Below are positions 1-5,292 of a DNA stretch of 5,292 nucleotides, one piece after another (the first letter of the stretch is position 1; every line of letters starts with the position of its first letter). The translations under genes were made by a program, and so were the position numbers. The DNA is from Actinomycetota bacterium (GTDB taxonomy: Bacteria > Actinomycetota > Actinomycetes > Nanopelagicales > Nanopelagicaceae): positions 1 through 5,292 of the forward strand of contig WLCS01000080.1 of assembly GCA_009705185.1 (NCBI GenBank), written 5' to 3'. The notes below the pieces were generated by a model that saw only the letters and a program-made list of their open reading frames with translations, was not told the DNA's origin and did no database searches.

Positions 1-240
1 CGCACGTACGACAGCCTTGAAGCGCGCATCGCAAAACTTGCAGAGGAAGAAGAGCTCTCTAAAATTCGACCAGATTTAGATGGCGCACAAGTGATGAAGA
101 TTCTGGATCTAAAACCATCTGCCGATGTTGGTAAAGCACTCGACTTTTTGCTTGAACTACGTATGGAAAATGGACCTTTAGGTGAAGAGCGCGCCACGGA
201 AGAACTCATTCAATGGTGGAAAGCTAGGCGACACCCTTAA
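1..240 (+). CDS. pcnA: CCA-adding tRNA nucleotidyltransferase, C-terminal end (partial)
   Basis: The window opens in frame inside this gene; 79 C-terminal residues and a TAA stop at 238-240 are visible. The enzyme adds or repairs the 3'-terminal CCA of tRNAs from CTP and ATP in the cytoplasm. The visible part is the helical tRNA-binding tail, not the catalytic head. Recognition rests on the KIRPDLDG segment (visible residues 21-28), followed by the VMKILDLKPSADVGKAL stretch and LRMENGPL, then an acidic helix ending in IQWWKARR. This is the usual C-terminus of actinobacterial PcnA. The catalytic GS and DxD motifs and the HD domain lie upstream and cannot be checked. The 3' end overlaps the convergent MFS gene by 17 bp. 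No U-tailed terminator hairpin is seen just after the stop. Confidence 0.85.
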   Translation, partial: RTYDSLEARIAKLAEEEELSKIRPDLDGAQVMKILDLKPSADVGKALDFLLELRMENGPLGEERATEELIQWWKARRHP

Positions 241-1501
241 GAAAGAATTTTGCTGGCCTTAACACAATGACGGCAACAAGTGCCCATGCACCCGAAACAA
301 GCAACGGCAATATCCATGAATCACCACTGATAGGAAGTATCCACGCTGCGCCGAGCGCTCCAGTAACAATGGCAGCATTTACAACAACGTCGTACACCGA
401 GAACACGCGTCCTCTGAAGTAATCATCAATCTTTGATTGCACCAGTGCATCATTTGTTACTTTCACACTCTGCCCGCAAAGAGCGGTAAAGAATGCAGTG
501 GATGCGAGCAATACAGGTGTTCTATCAATAACAAGTATCAGCGAACCTACACTTGCAGCAAAAATAGATAATCGCATCCAACGATGTCTTCCCATTTTCC
601 GCACACCGTAAGGTGCAATGATTGCTCCGATAACAAAACCCACTGCAGCGATAGATAAAGTAAAGCTCAACCCAGCTAAGCCCGCTTCACTATCTGCAGG
701 ATCATTGAAAGTATTTCTCTCTAGCAATAGCGCAGTTAATGTGAGAGCAGTTAAACCTCCACGGTGAATTGCAGTTGCTGCAATGCCTCGAGCTGCATCT
801 GCGTGTTCGCGCAGGAATTCAAAACCTTCACGCATCTCGATTAACCCTTGAGAAAAACTACCTTTAACAATTTCATGAGGGCGAGGGCCAATCTCACTTT
901 TACCAATGAGCGAGGTAAATATTGCTGCGACGAGATAACCGAAAGCCGCCACCAAGATGATTACTGCATCTGCGTGATCTGCAGTAGCAAGAAAATTTAA
1001 TAACTTACGAATTCCAAGACCGAGGCCACCGCCTAGAACAACCCAGACAGAACCACCAGTGACTGCAAGTGCGTTTGCAGAAATCAATTGCTTTGGCGGA
1101 GTCATAAGAGGAATACCTGCTGATAGCCCAGCAAGAATGAGTCGATTAACCCCAAATGCAACTAAGACAAAAACAGTAATTTCGACACCAGTAAAACCGT
1201 TAAACATTAAGAAGGAAATTATTACAAGAGTAATAGCACGAGTAATGTTCGAGAAAAATATTGCGCGCTGTCTGGAAAAGCGATCAAGAAGCGTTCCAAC
1301 AAATGGTCCAACAATTGAATATGGAAGCAAGACAACCGCGAACGCAACTGCGGCGTTAACAGCACTTGCTTGGCGCTCTGGAGAAAAAAGTACAAACGAT
1401 GCGAGAGCGCTCTGGAAAATGCCATCGGTAATTTGCCCAGACCATCGGATGCGAAGCAAACGAGAGAGTTTCGGGTCTCGAAGTAATTGCCAGAAGCTCA
1501 T
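224..1501 (-). CDS. MFS transporter, exporter-like, substrate unknown
   Basis: A 425-residue inner-membrane permease of the major facilitator superfamily. By eye there are about 12 hydrophobic segments: six within residues 28-200, a polar cytoplasmic loop at about 201-238 (KSEIGPRPHE onward), and six more from about 240 to 415. The classic MFS motif A lies between helices 2 and 3 as GTLLDRFSRQR (residues 69-79), the actinobacterial variant of GxLaDRxGRR. Near residues 351-368, DALVQSKIDDYFRGRVFSV resembles the second-half loop of EntS/MFS_3-type exporters. The length is normal for the family. The ATG at 1501-1499 is chosen because the N-terminal SFWQLLRDPKLSRLL is a typical amphipathic lead-in to helix 1. 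No Shine-Dalgarno sequence precedes it. The gene faces away from the envelope genes and converges on pcnA. The substrate cannot be told from sequence; drug, metabolite or siderophore efflux are all possible. Confidence 0.85.
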   Translation of the reverse strand: MSFWQLLRDPKLSRLLRIRWSGQITDGIFQSALASFVLFSPERQASAVNAAVAFAVVLLPYSIVGPFVGTLLDRFSRQRAIFFSNITRAITLVIISFLMFNGFTGVEITVFVLVAFGVNRLILAGLSAGIPLMTPPKQLISANALAVTGGSVWVVLGGGLGLGIRKLLNFLATADHADAVIILVAAFGYLVAAIFTSLIGKSEIGPRPHEIVKGSFSQGLIEMREGFEFLREHADAARGIAATAIHRGGLTALTLTALLLERNTFNDPADSEAGLAGLSFTLSIAAVGFVIGAIIAPYGVRKMGRHRWMRLSIFAASVGSLILVIDRTPVLLASTAFFTALCGQSVKVTNDALVQSKIDDYFRGRVFSVYDVVVNAAIVTGALGAAWILPISGDSWILPLLVSGAWALVAVIVLRPAKFFLKGVA

Positions 1502-1544
1502 ACGGGAAGCGTAGTTAATGAAAGGGGATTATTCTTCTCTTATT
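1502..1544. promoter_or_regulatory. Compact divergent start region, possibly leaderless promoters
   Basis: This gap must serve both the minus-strand MFS gene and the plus-strand DUF5318 gene. No convincing Shine-Dalgarno sequence is placed for the MFS ATG or for the ATG at 1545. On the minus strand, TACGCT (1513-1508) fits the loose actinobacterial TANNNT -10 pattern and ends six bases before the MFS ATG. On the plus strand, TATTCT (1530-1535) lies nine bases before the ATG at 1545. Both spacings would allow leaderless or nearly leaderless transcripts. Neither has a good -35 box at the right distance, so these are weak promoter candidates. Confidence 0.25.
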
Positions 1545-1961
1545 ATGCAAACTCGGCGAGGGTTCATCGACTATTCACTTGATAAGAGAGCGACCCTGCT
1601 CGCTCTCTTTCGTGGCGTCGTTGATGCATGTGATGCTGACCCATATTTAATGAGAGCTGCTAAATATCACGGCGAGAAAGCAGATCGTAATTGCCCGGTA
1701 TGTAAGAAGGATTCACTTGTAGAACTCAGATATACCTTTGGCGATCAACTCGGACAATTTTCAGGTCGCATTAAGAATGGTAAAGAGTTGCAAGAAATGG
1801 AGAAGGAATTTGGTGAGTTCTCCGTCTATGTAGTCGAAGTGTGCAGAGACTGTTCTTGGAATCACCTTTGCTCTACCTATTTATTAGGTGATGGCCGCGA
1901 GCGTAAAGCGCCACGTCGTCAGCGCACATTAGAAGATGAGGACTTCGCTTCACTGAAGTGA
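1545..1961 (+). CDS. DUF5318 family protein with a four-cysteine zinc ribbon
   Basis: A small soluble protein of 138 residues from the ATG at 1545, or 147 from the ATG at 1518. It matches the actinobacterial family typified by Rv0049, next to ponA1 in Mycobacterium; its function is unknown. Numbered from 1518, the cysteines form CPVC (59-62) and CRDC (109-112), the layout of a zinc ribbon, with HLC (116-118) just after. Other family-like segments are CDADPYLMRAAKYHG (38-52) and VEVCRDCSWNHL (106-117). The tail is basic then acidic (RKAPRRQRTLEDEDF). I prefer the start at 1545 because, from memory, relatives begin close to the QTRRGFIDYSLDKR stretch; the first nine residues from 1518 look like untranslated leader. 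The gene lies 26 bp before ponA, probably in the same operon. A strong hairpin lies inside its first 65 bases. Confidence 0.82.
   Translation: MQTRRGFIDYSLDKRATLLALFRGVVDACDADPYLMRAAKYHGEKADRNCPVCKKDSLVELRYTFGDQLGQFSGRIKNGKELQEMEKEFGEFSVYVVEVCRDCSWNHLCSTYLLGDGRERKAPRRQRTLEDEDFASLK
1584..1609. repeat. Perfect 10-bp inverted repeat inside the DUF5318 gene
   Basis: The arms AAGAGAGCGA (1584-1593) and TCGCTCTCTT (1600-1609) are exact reverse complements around a six-base loop, CCCTGC. The hairpin begins 39 bases after the likely start codon and encodes part of the KRATLLALF segment. It is followed by only a short T run (1608-1610 and then CG), so it is not a classic terminator. It could slow early translation, act as an attenuator, or be chance within coding sequence. 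Confidence 0.6.
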
Positions 1962-1987
1962 GCATCTTTACCTAGTAATCTAGCGAA

Positions 1988-3898
1988 ATGATTAAAACCA
2001 AATTAATTCGAGCCGGAATATTTCTGGCCGGCTTTGGTTTTGTCGCAGGCGCAACTCTCTTCGCGATTGCATGGTTCACAGTTTCAATCCCAGATCCAAA
2101 CGCCTATGTAAATAGCCAATCCACAATCATTCAATATTCAGATGGTTCAGAAATTGGCCGCGTCGGAACGCAGAACAGACAAATTTTGCCTCTTGCAAAA
2201 ATACCTATGCGACTTCGATATGCAGTAATGGCAGCAGAAGATCGAAACTACTATTCAAATAAGGCATTTAGCCCTACAGGCATCGCGCGAGCAATTCTGA
2301 ATAACCTCAAGTCCGGTTCGCTTAATGGCGAAGGTGGCTCGACGATTACGCAGCAATATGCGAAAACAGCGTTCCTTACTCCGAGCCGAACAATTCAAAG
2401 AAAAATCAAAGAATTAGTGATTTCCCTGAAGCTAGAAAATGCACTGACAAAAGATCAAATTCTTGAAAATTATCTCAACACAATTTATTTTGGCCGTGGC
2501 TCCTATGGTGTGCAAACAGCAGCACAACAATATTTCAACCGTAACGTGAACCAGCTAAGTGTTTCGCAGGTAGCTGTGATTGCAAGTATTTTGCGCTCGC
2601 CAGGTTATTACGATCCAGCACTTTCGAAAGAAAATAAAGCCAGACTTGAGAATCGCTTTAAATATGTAATTCAAGGAATGCTTGATAAGAAATGGATTAC
2701 AGAGGCACAAGCTAAAGCTGCCAAAATGCCGAAAGTGGTTCCGCGTACTACATCAGGAAGTCTCAGCGGACCCAAGGGATACATCATTGATGCAGTTCAA
2801 AAAGAGTTGAGCAAACTTGGATTCTCACAAGATCAACTACTTGTGGGTGGTTATGTCATCAAAACAACACTTGATGCAAAGGCTCAACAATCGGCAGTCG
2901 ATGCAGTTCTTAAATTTACTCCAAAGAAAGCTCCAGAGAATTTACACACCGCACTTGTTGCAATCAGACCAGGTACCGGTGAAGTCATTGCAATGTATGG
3001 TGGCAAAGATTATGTAGTGCGCCAATTAAACGATGCCACCCAGTCAATTGCCTTGGCGGGCTCTACTTTTAAGCCGTTTGCATTGATTGCAGGACTTGAA
3101 GCTGGAATACCTCTGACATCAATGTGGAATGGTGATTCACCACAAACATTTGATGATCTTGGTAAACCATATGAAGTTTCAAATTATGGAAACGAAGGAT
3201 GGGGACAAATCGACCTCATGACTGCAACACAGCACTCTGTTAATACCGTCTTTGTTCCACTTGGAATCAAAGCTGGTATGGATAAAGTAGTTGACGCTGC
3301 ACGACGTGCTGGTATTCCTGAAAGCGTTGCAATGATTGCAACACCATCTGTTGTACTTGGTGTAGCAAGCCCGCACGTGATTGATGTTGCAAATTCTTAT
3401 GCGACATTTGCTGCGCAAGGAATTTACTCAAAGCCTTACATGGTTGCATCAGTTACTGGCCCTAATAAGGGTGTTCTCTATCAAGGAAAACCACAAACCC
3501 AACAAGTGTTCCAACCTGATGTAATGGCTGATCTGACGTACGCACTCAAGAGCGTCGTAAATGGCGGAACCGGTGGAGCTGCACTTGCTCTCGGCAGACC
3601 AGCAGCTGGAAAAACTGGAACTTCGCAATCAAATGCATCTGCTTGGTTTAGTGCATACACACCACAACTTGCAGCATCTGTCGCACTCTTCCGAGATAGC
3701 GCTTCAGAATCACTCAATGGAATTGGTGGACTCACATCAGTTACGGGCGGAACATTCCCTGCAAAGATTTGGACAGCGTTTATGAAGGGCGCTCTTAAAG
3801 ATGAACCCGAGATGAGCTTCCCAGCGCCAGCAAATATTGGCGGCCTTGATCCAGTCGTGATGACAAGCGGTGGCCGTCAGAGCATGAAGAAGAAGTAA
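1988..3898 (+). CDS. ponA: Class A penicillin-binding protein (glycosyltransferase/transpeptidase)
   Basis: A 636-residue bifunctional peptidoglycan synthase anchored in the membrane with its catalytic domains outside. It polymerises lipid II and crosslinks stem peptides. A short basic N-terminus (MIKTKLIR) is followed by one transmembrane helix (about 8-31). The GT51 domain spans about 60-235: motif 1 AAEDRNYY with catalytic Glu84, GEGGSTITQQ (114-123), RKIKEL with the second Glu at 142, NYLNTIYFGRGSYG (161-174), and an LSVSQVAVIASILRSP segment (190-205). The transpeptidase domain spans about 320-605: STFK with nucleophile Ser359 and Lys362, SVN (417-419), and KTGT (542-545). All key residues are intact. 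Motif 1 continues as FSPTGIARA, the actinobacterial form, rather than the H-G-D form of many other bacteria. The tail after about 605 is short, with no PASTA domain and no long proline-rich extension. The 7-bp gap to the next gene implies co-transcription. No clear Shine-Dalgarno sequence precedes the ATG. Confidence 0.95.
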   Translation: MIKTKLIRAGIFLAGFGFVAGATLFAIAWFTVSIPDPNAYVNSQSTIIQYSDGSEIGRVGTQNRQILPLAKIPMRLRYAVMAAEDRNYYSNKAFSPTGIARAILNNLKSGSLNGEGGSTITQQYAKTAFLTPSRTIQRKIKELVISLKLENALTKDQILENYLNTIYFGRGSYGVQTAAQQYFNRNVNQLSVSQVAVIASILRSPGYYDPALSKENKARLENRFKYVIQGMLDKKWITEAQAKAAKMPKVVPRTTSGSLSGPKGYIIDAVQKELSKLGFSQDQLLVGGYVIKTTLDAKAQQSAVDAVLKFTPKKAPENLHTALVAIRPGTGEVIAMYGGKDYVVRQLNDATQSIALAGSTFKPFALIAGLEAGIPLTSMWNGDSPQTFDDLGKPYEVSNYGNEGWGQIDLMTATQHSVNTVFVPLGIKAGMDKVVDAARRAGIPESVAMIATPSVVLGVASPHVIDVANSYATFAAQGIYSKPYMVASVTGPNKGVLYQGKPQTQQVFQPDVMADLTYALKSVVNGGTGGAALALGRPAAGKTGTSQSNASAWFSAYTPQLAASVALFRDSASESLNGIGGLTSVTGGTFPAKIWTAFMKGALKDEPEMSFPAPANIGGLDPVVMTSGGRQSMKKK

Positions 3899-3905
3899 TT
3901 AAAGA

Positions 3906-5093
3906 ATGCGCGTAAGCGTTCGCATCGTTTTACTTCTAGCCGTTCTTGCATCACTACTTAGCTTCGCAAAATTTAATTATTGCCAAGTAGATGGTTGGCA
4001 ATCTCCAGCTCAATATGTACACGCATGTTATTCAGATATCCCTGCTTTATATGGCGAAAGATCACTTGATACAGGGGCGTGGGCGTACAGCAGCGCCGAG
4101 AATTCTGTTGAATATCCCGTTATTCAAGGCGGCGTTATGTGGCTTACAGCAAAAATATTTCCACACAATGCTCATGGATATTTCTTTGGAAACATATTTC
4201 TTCTCGCCCTTCTCTTTATTTTTATTTCCCTGATTGTTTTTAGAATAAAACCAGAATTTTCATATCTACTTCCTCTTGCCCCTGCAGCGGTTGCATCCCT
4301 ATATATAAATTGGGATTTATGGGCGATAGCAACGATGCTCCTTGCAATCTATTTTTTTGATAAGAGTCGCGATTCCGCGAGCGCCGTATTACTTGGAATA
4401 TCTATCTCGACAAAGTTTCTGCCAATATTTCTTCTTCTACCCATTGCGATTATTTTCTTCAGACGTGAAAAGATTTCAGGTTTTTTCCGTTACGCAGCTA
4501 TCTCGATTGCGACATGTGCAGCAATAAATCTTCCGGTTGCACTGACTACCCCAGAAGGCTGGTGGCGTTTTTATTCAATGAATCTCCATCGCGGTTCTGA
4601 TTGGGGATCCATTTGGTATGCACTTTCTCAACTCGGTGCGGATTTCACACACCAAAATTATTTGTCAGTTCTCTGCCTGCTCATCGGGTTAACCGCGCTC
4701 ACAATTTATCTACTTCAACTTACTAATCCACCAACTCTTGCACACACAGCAATTTTTGTTTTCATCATTGTGATGGCAATCAGCAAGGTGTATTCACCGC
4801 AATATGTTCTTTGGCTGACTCCACTTGCAGTGATTGCATTGATTGATAAAAGAGATCTCGGAATATTTTGGTTCTGGCAAGGCTGCGAAATTCTTTACCA
4901 TTTCGCAATCTGGCAACATCTTGCAACTGTCACCGGCGCGAAATTCGGACTTCCAGTCTTTGCCTACGCGGTAATAACGCTGATCCGCATCGCAGCCTCA
5001 CTGCTGTTGCTCATCCGCCTGGCTGGGCGCCATACAAAATCCCGCGTATTTCCGAGCGAATTTCTCTTATCTACAGGCGAGAGTTACCCTTAG
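3906..5093 (+). CDS. GT87-family (GT-C fold) membrane glycosyltransferase
   Basis: A 395-residue polytopic membrane protein resembling the Rv0051 family (GT87/DUF2029), often labelled mannosyltransferase although substrates are mostly unproven. GT-C enzymes use polyprenyl-phosphate sugars on the outer face of the membrane. An N-terminal helix (about 5-21) leads to the first external loop, which carries CYSDIPALYG (41-50); Asp44 is the best candidate for the catalytic or metal-binding acid. VEYPVIQGG (68-76) is also typical. Then come roughly ten hydrophobic segments, NWDLWA (135-140), a STKFLPIFLLLP segment (168-179), and SPQYVLWLTPLA (297-308), all characteristic of the family. It starts 7 bp after the ponA stop; a GAAGAAG run inside the ponA end (about 3886-3894) is a weak ribosome site. 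The position after ponA and before rpsF matches Mycobacterium. It likely glycosylates an envelope lipid, glycan or protein, but the acceptor is unknown. Confidence 0.85.
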   Translation: MRVSVRIVLLLAVLASLLSFAKFNYCQVDGWQSPAQYVHACYSDIPALYGERSLDTGAWAYSSAENSVEYPVIQGGVMWLTAKIFPHNAHGYFFGNIFLLALLFIFISLIVFRIKPEFSYLLPLAPAAVASLYINWDLWAIATMLLAIYFFDKSRDSASAVLLGISISTKFLPIFLLLPIAIIFFRREKISGFFRYAAISIATCAAINLPVALTTPEGWWRFYSMNLHRGSDWGSIWYALSQLGADFTHQNYLSVLCLLIGLTALTIYLLQLTNPPTLAHTAIFVFIIVMAISKVYSPQYVLWLTPLAVIALIDKRDLGIFWFWQGCEILYHFAIWQHLATVTGAKFGLPVFAYAVITLIRIAASLLLLIRLAGRHTKSRVFPSEFLLSTGESYP

Positions 5094-5095
5094 CG

Positions 5096-5149
5096 TCCTG
5101 AGTCGTGCCGCCCACCGGGTTGTATGAATCAGGAGTATTAACCCTCCTG
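5096..5149 (+). promoter_or_regulatory. Alternative pairing segments upstream of the rpsF leader stem
   Basis: Three segments here can exchange partners. TCCTGA (5096-5101) is complementary to TCAGGA (5129-5134). The overlapping CAGGAG (5130-5135) is complementary to CTCCTG (5144-5149), forming a 6-bp hairpin with an 8-base loop. CTCCTG shares its bases with the strand that otherwise masks the Shine-Dalgarno sequence. GGGTT (5117-5121) can also pair with AACCC (5140-5144). The 5130-5149 hairpin would leave AGGAGG free. This reads as an anti-anti-Shine-Dalgarno arrangement, but the pairings are short and some may be chance. It also requires transcription to begin upstream of about 5130. Confidence 0.4.
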
Positions 5150-5195
5150 TCACGGAAATGCCGTGGCCGTCTTAGTCCAGAGGAGGTCGGGTTAA
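5138..5195 (+). promoter_or_regulatory. S6:S18-binding autoregulatory leader of rpsF
   Basis: Seen in sequence: an outer stem pairs TTAAC (5138-5142) with GTTAA (5191-5195) and CCTCCT (5143-5148) with the Shine-Dalgarno AGGAGG (5181-5186), leaving TCGG (5187-5190) bulged. Inside is a hairpin, CACGG (5151-5155) with CCGTG (5161-5165) around the loop AAATG. The 3' side between hairpin and outer stem (5166-5180) is unpaired and carries CCG at 5167-5169. Known from the family: the S6:S18 complex binds a CCG presented in a bulge between a stem and a hairpin, in rpsF leaders and in 16S rRNA. Inference: excess S6:S18 stabilises the outer stem and hides the ribosome site, so the operon represses itself. 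The fold was made by eye, without energies or covariation. Confidence 0.8.
5181..5187 (+). promoter_or_regulatory. Strong Shine-Dalgarno sequence of rpsF
   Basis: AGGAGGT ends 11 bases before the rpsF ATG at 5199. It is the only full-strength ribosome site in the window; the other genes have weak or no such site. Its six core bases are fully complementary to CCTCCT at 5143-5148, which ties its accessibility to the leader fold. Confidence 0.85.
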
Positions 5196-5198
5196 CGC

Positions 5199-5292
5199 AT
5201 GCGTCACTATGAATTAATGGTCATTCTCGATCCAGAACTCGAAGAACGTACAGTCACACCATCACTTGAGACATATCTCAAGATCATCAAAG
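5199..5292 (+). CDS. rpsF: 30S ribosomal protein S6, N-terminal end (partial)
   Basis: The first 31 residues are visible before the window ends. S6 binds S18 and helix regions of 16S rRNA in the platform of the small subunit. The opening [16 protein letters not shown] is characteristic of bacterial S6: a first beta strand (YELMVIL) followed by DPELEE and a helix. The ATG at 5199 is fixed by this N-terminus and by the strong Shine-Dalgarno sequence upstream. In actinobacteria rpsF is normally followed by ssb, rpsR and rplI, which would lie beyond this window. The structured leader suggests feedback control by the S6:S18 complex. Confidence 0.95.
   Translation, partial: MRHYELMVILDPELEERTVTPSLETYLKIIK

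Noticed and set aside
1059..1514. A 151-codon plus-strand open frame opposite the MFS gene
   Set aside because: It lies wholly antisense to a well-supported MFS gene, its composition is that of a shadow frame, and it shows no recognisable domain.
1947..1963. A small hairpin with a TGAA loop and one bulge at the DUF5318 stop codon, followed by ATCTTTA, as a terminator
   Set aside because: The stem is only six pairs with a bulge, the T run is short, and it lies between two genes that appear to be co-transcribed.
1972..1983. CTAG-TAAT-CTAG repeat just before the ponA start
   Set aside because: Only four bases per arm and each arm is itself palindromic; too short to distinguish from chance.
3179..3735. 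Several short open frames on the minus strand inside ponA
   Set aside because: ponA is intact with all catalytic motifs in frame; the antisense frames are cysteine- and histidine-rich shadow translations without domain features.
5007..5038. A possible rpsF promoter with TTGCTC and TACAAA in the end of the GT87 gene
   Set aside because: The spacing is about 20 bases and both boxes are poor matches.
5111..5119. CCC-ACC-GGG mini hairpin in the leader
   Set aside because: Three base pairs around a three-base loop is too weak to call as a structure by itself.
5123..5128. TATGAA as a -10 box just before the S6:S18 motif
   Set aside because: No acceptable -35 box at 16-18 bases upstream. If real, it would start transcripts near 5135, keep the S6:S18 motif and remove the upstream alternative-pairing segments, so it remains the main rival to the bistable model.

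Overview
This window looks like a chromosomal segment from a low-to-moderate GC actinobacterium, probably a small-genome planktonic lineage such as the freshwater acI/Nanopelagicales group. Gene content and order point to Actinobacteria: the end of a CCA-adding tRNA nucleotidyltransferase, a DUF5318 zinc-ribbon protein, a bifunctional class A penicillin-binding protein, a GT87-type polyprenol-dependent membrane glycosyltransferase, then rpsF. The last four follow the order known around Rv0049-ponA1-Rv0051-rpsF in Mycobacterium. The AT-leaning codon use is unlike high-GC relatives. The lineage is an inference; no taxonomic marker is complete here.

Layout. Bases 1-240 are the 3' end of pcnA on the plus strand. 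It converges on, and overlaps by 17 bp, a minus-strand MFS transporter (224-1501). A very short divergent gap separates that transporter from a plus-strand run: DUF5318 (start 1518 or, more likely, 1545; end 1961), ponA (1988-3898) and GT87 (3906-5093). The gaps in this run are 26 and 7 bp, so it is probably one transcription unit. A 105-bp leader (5094-5198) then precedes rpsF, which runs off the window.

Function. The DUF5318-ponA-GT87 run looks like a cell-envelope unit. PonA polymerises and crosslinks peptidoglycan, GT87 probably transfers a sugar from a polyprenyl-phosphate donor outside the membrane, and DUF5318 is uncharacterised but travels with them. The MFS protein is a 12-helix exporter-type permease of unknown substrate.

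The most interesting part is the rpsF leader. It folds by eye into a structure matching the published S6:S18-binding autoregulatory motif: a stem, a hairpin, and a bulge carrying CCG. Here the stem is built from the strong Shine-Dalgarno sequence itself. Upstream segments can pair with the same anti-Shine-Dalgarno strand, suggesting a possible two-state RNA switch. No mobile element, CRISPR array, tRNA or rRNA was seen, and there is no gene-free stretch longer than about 105 bp.
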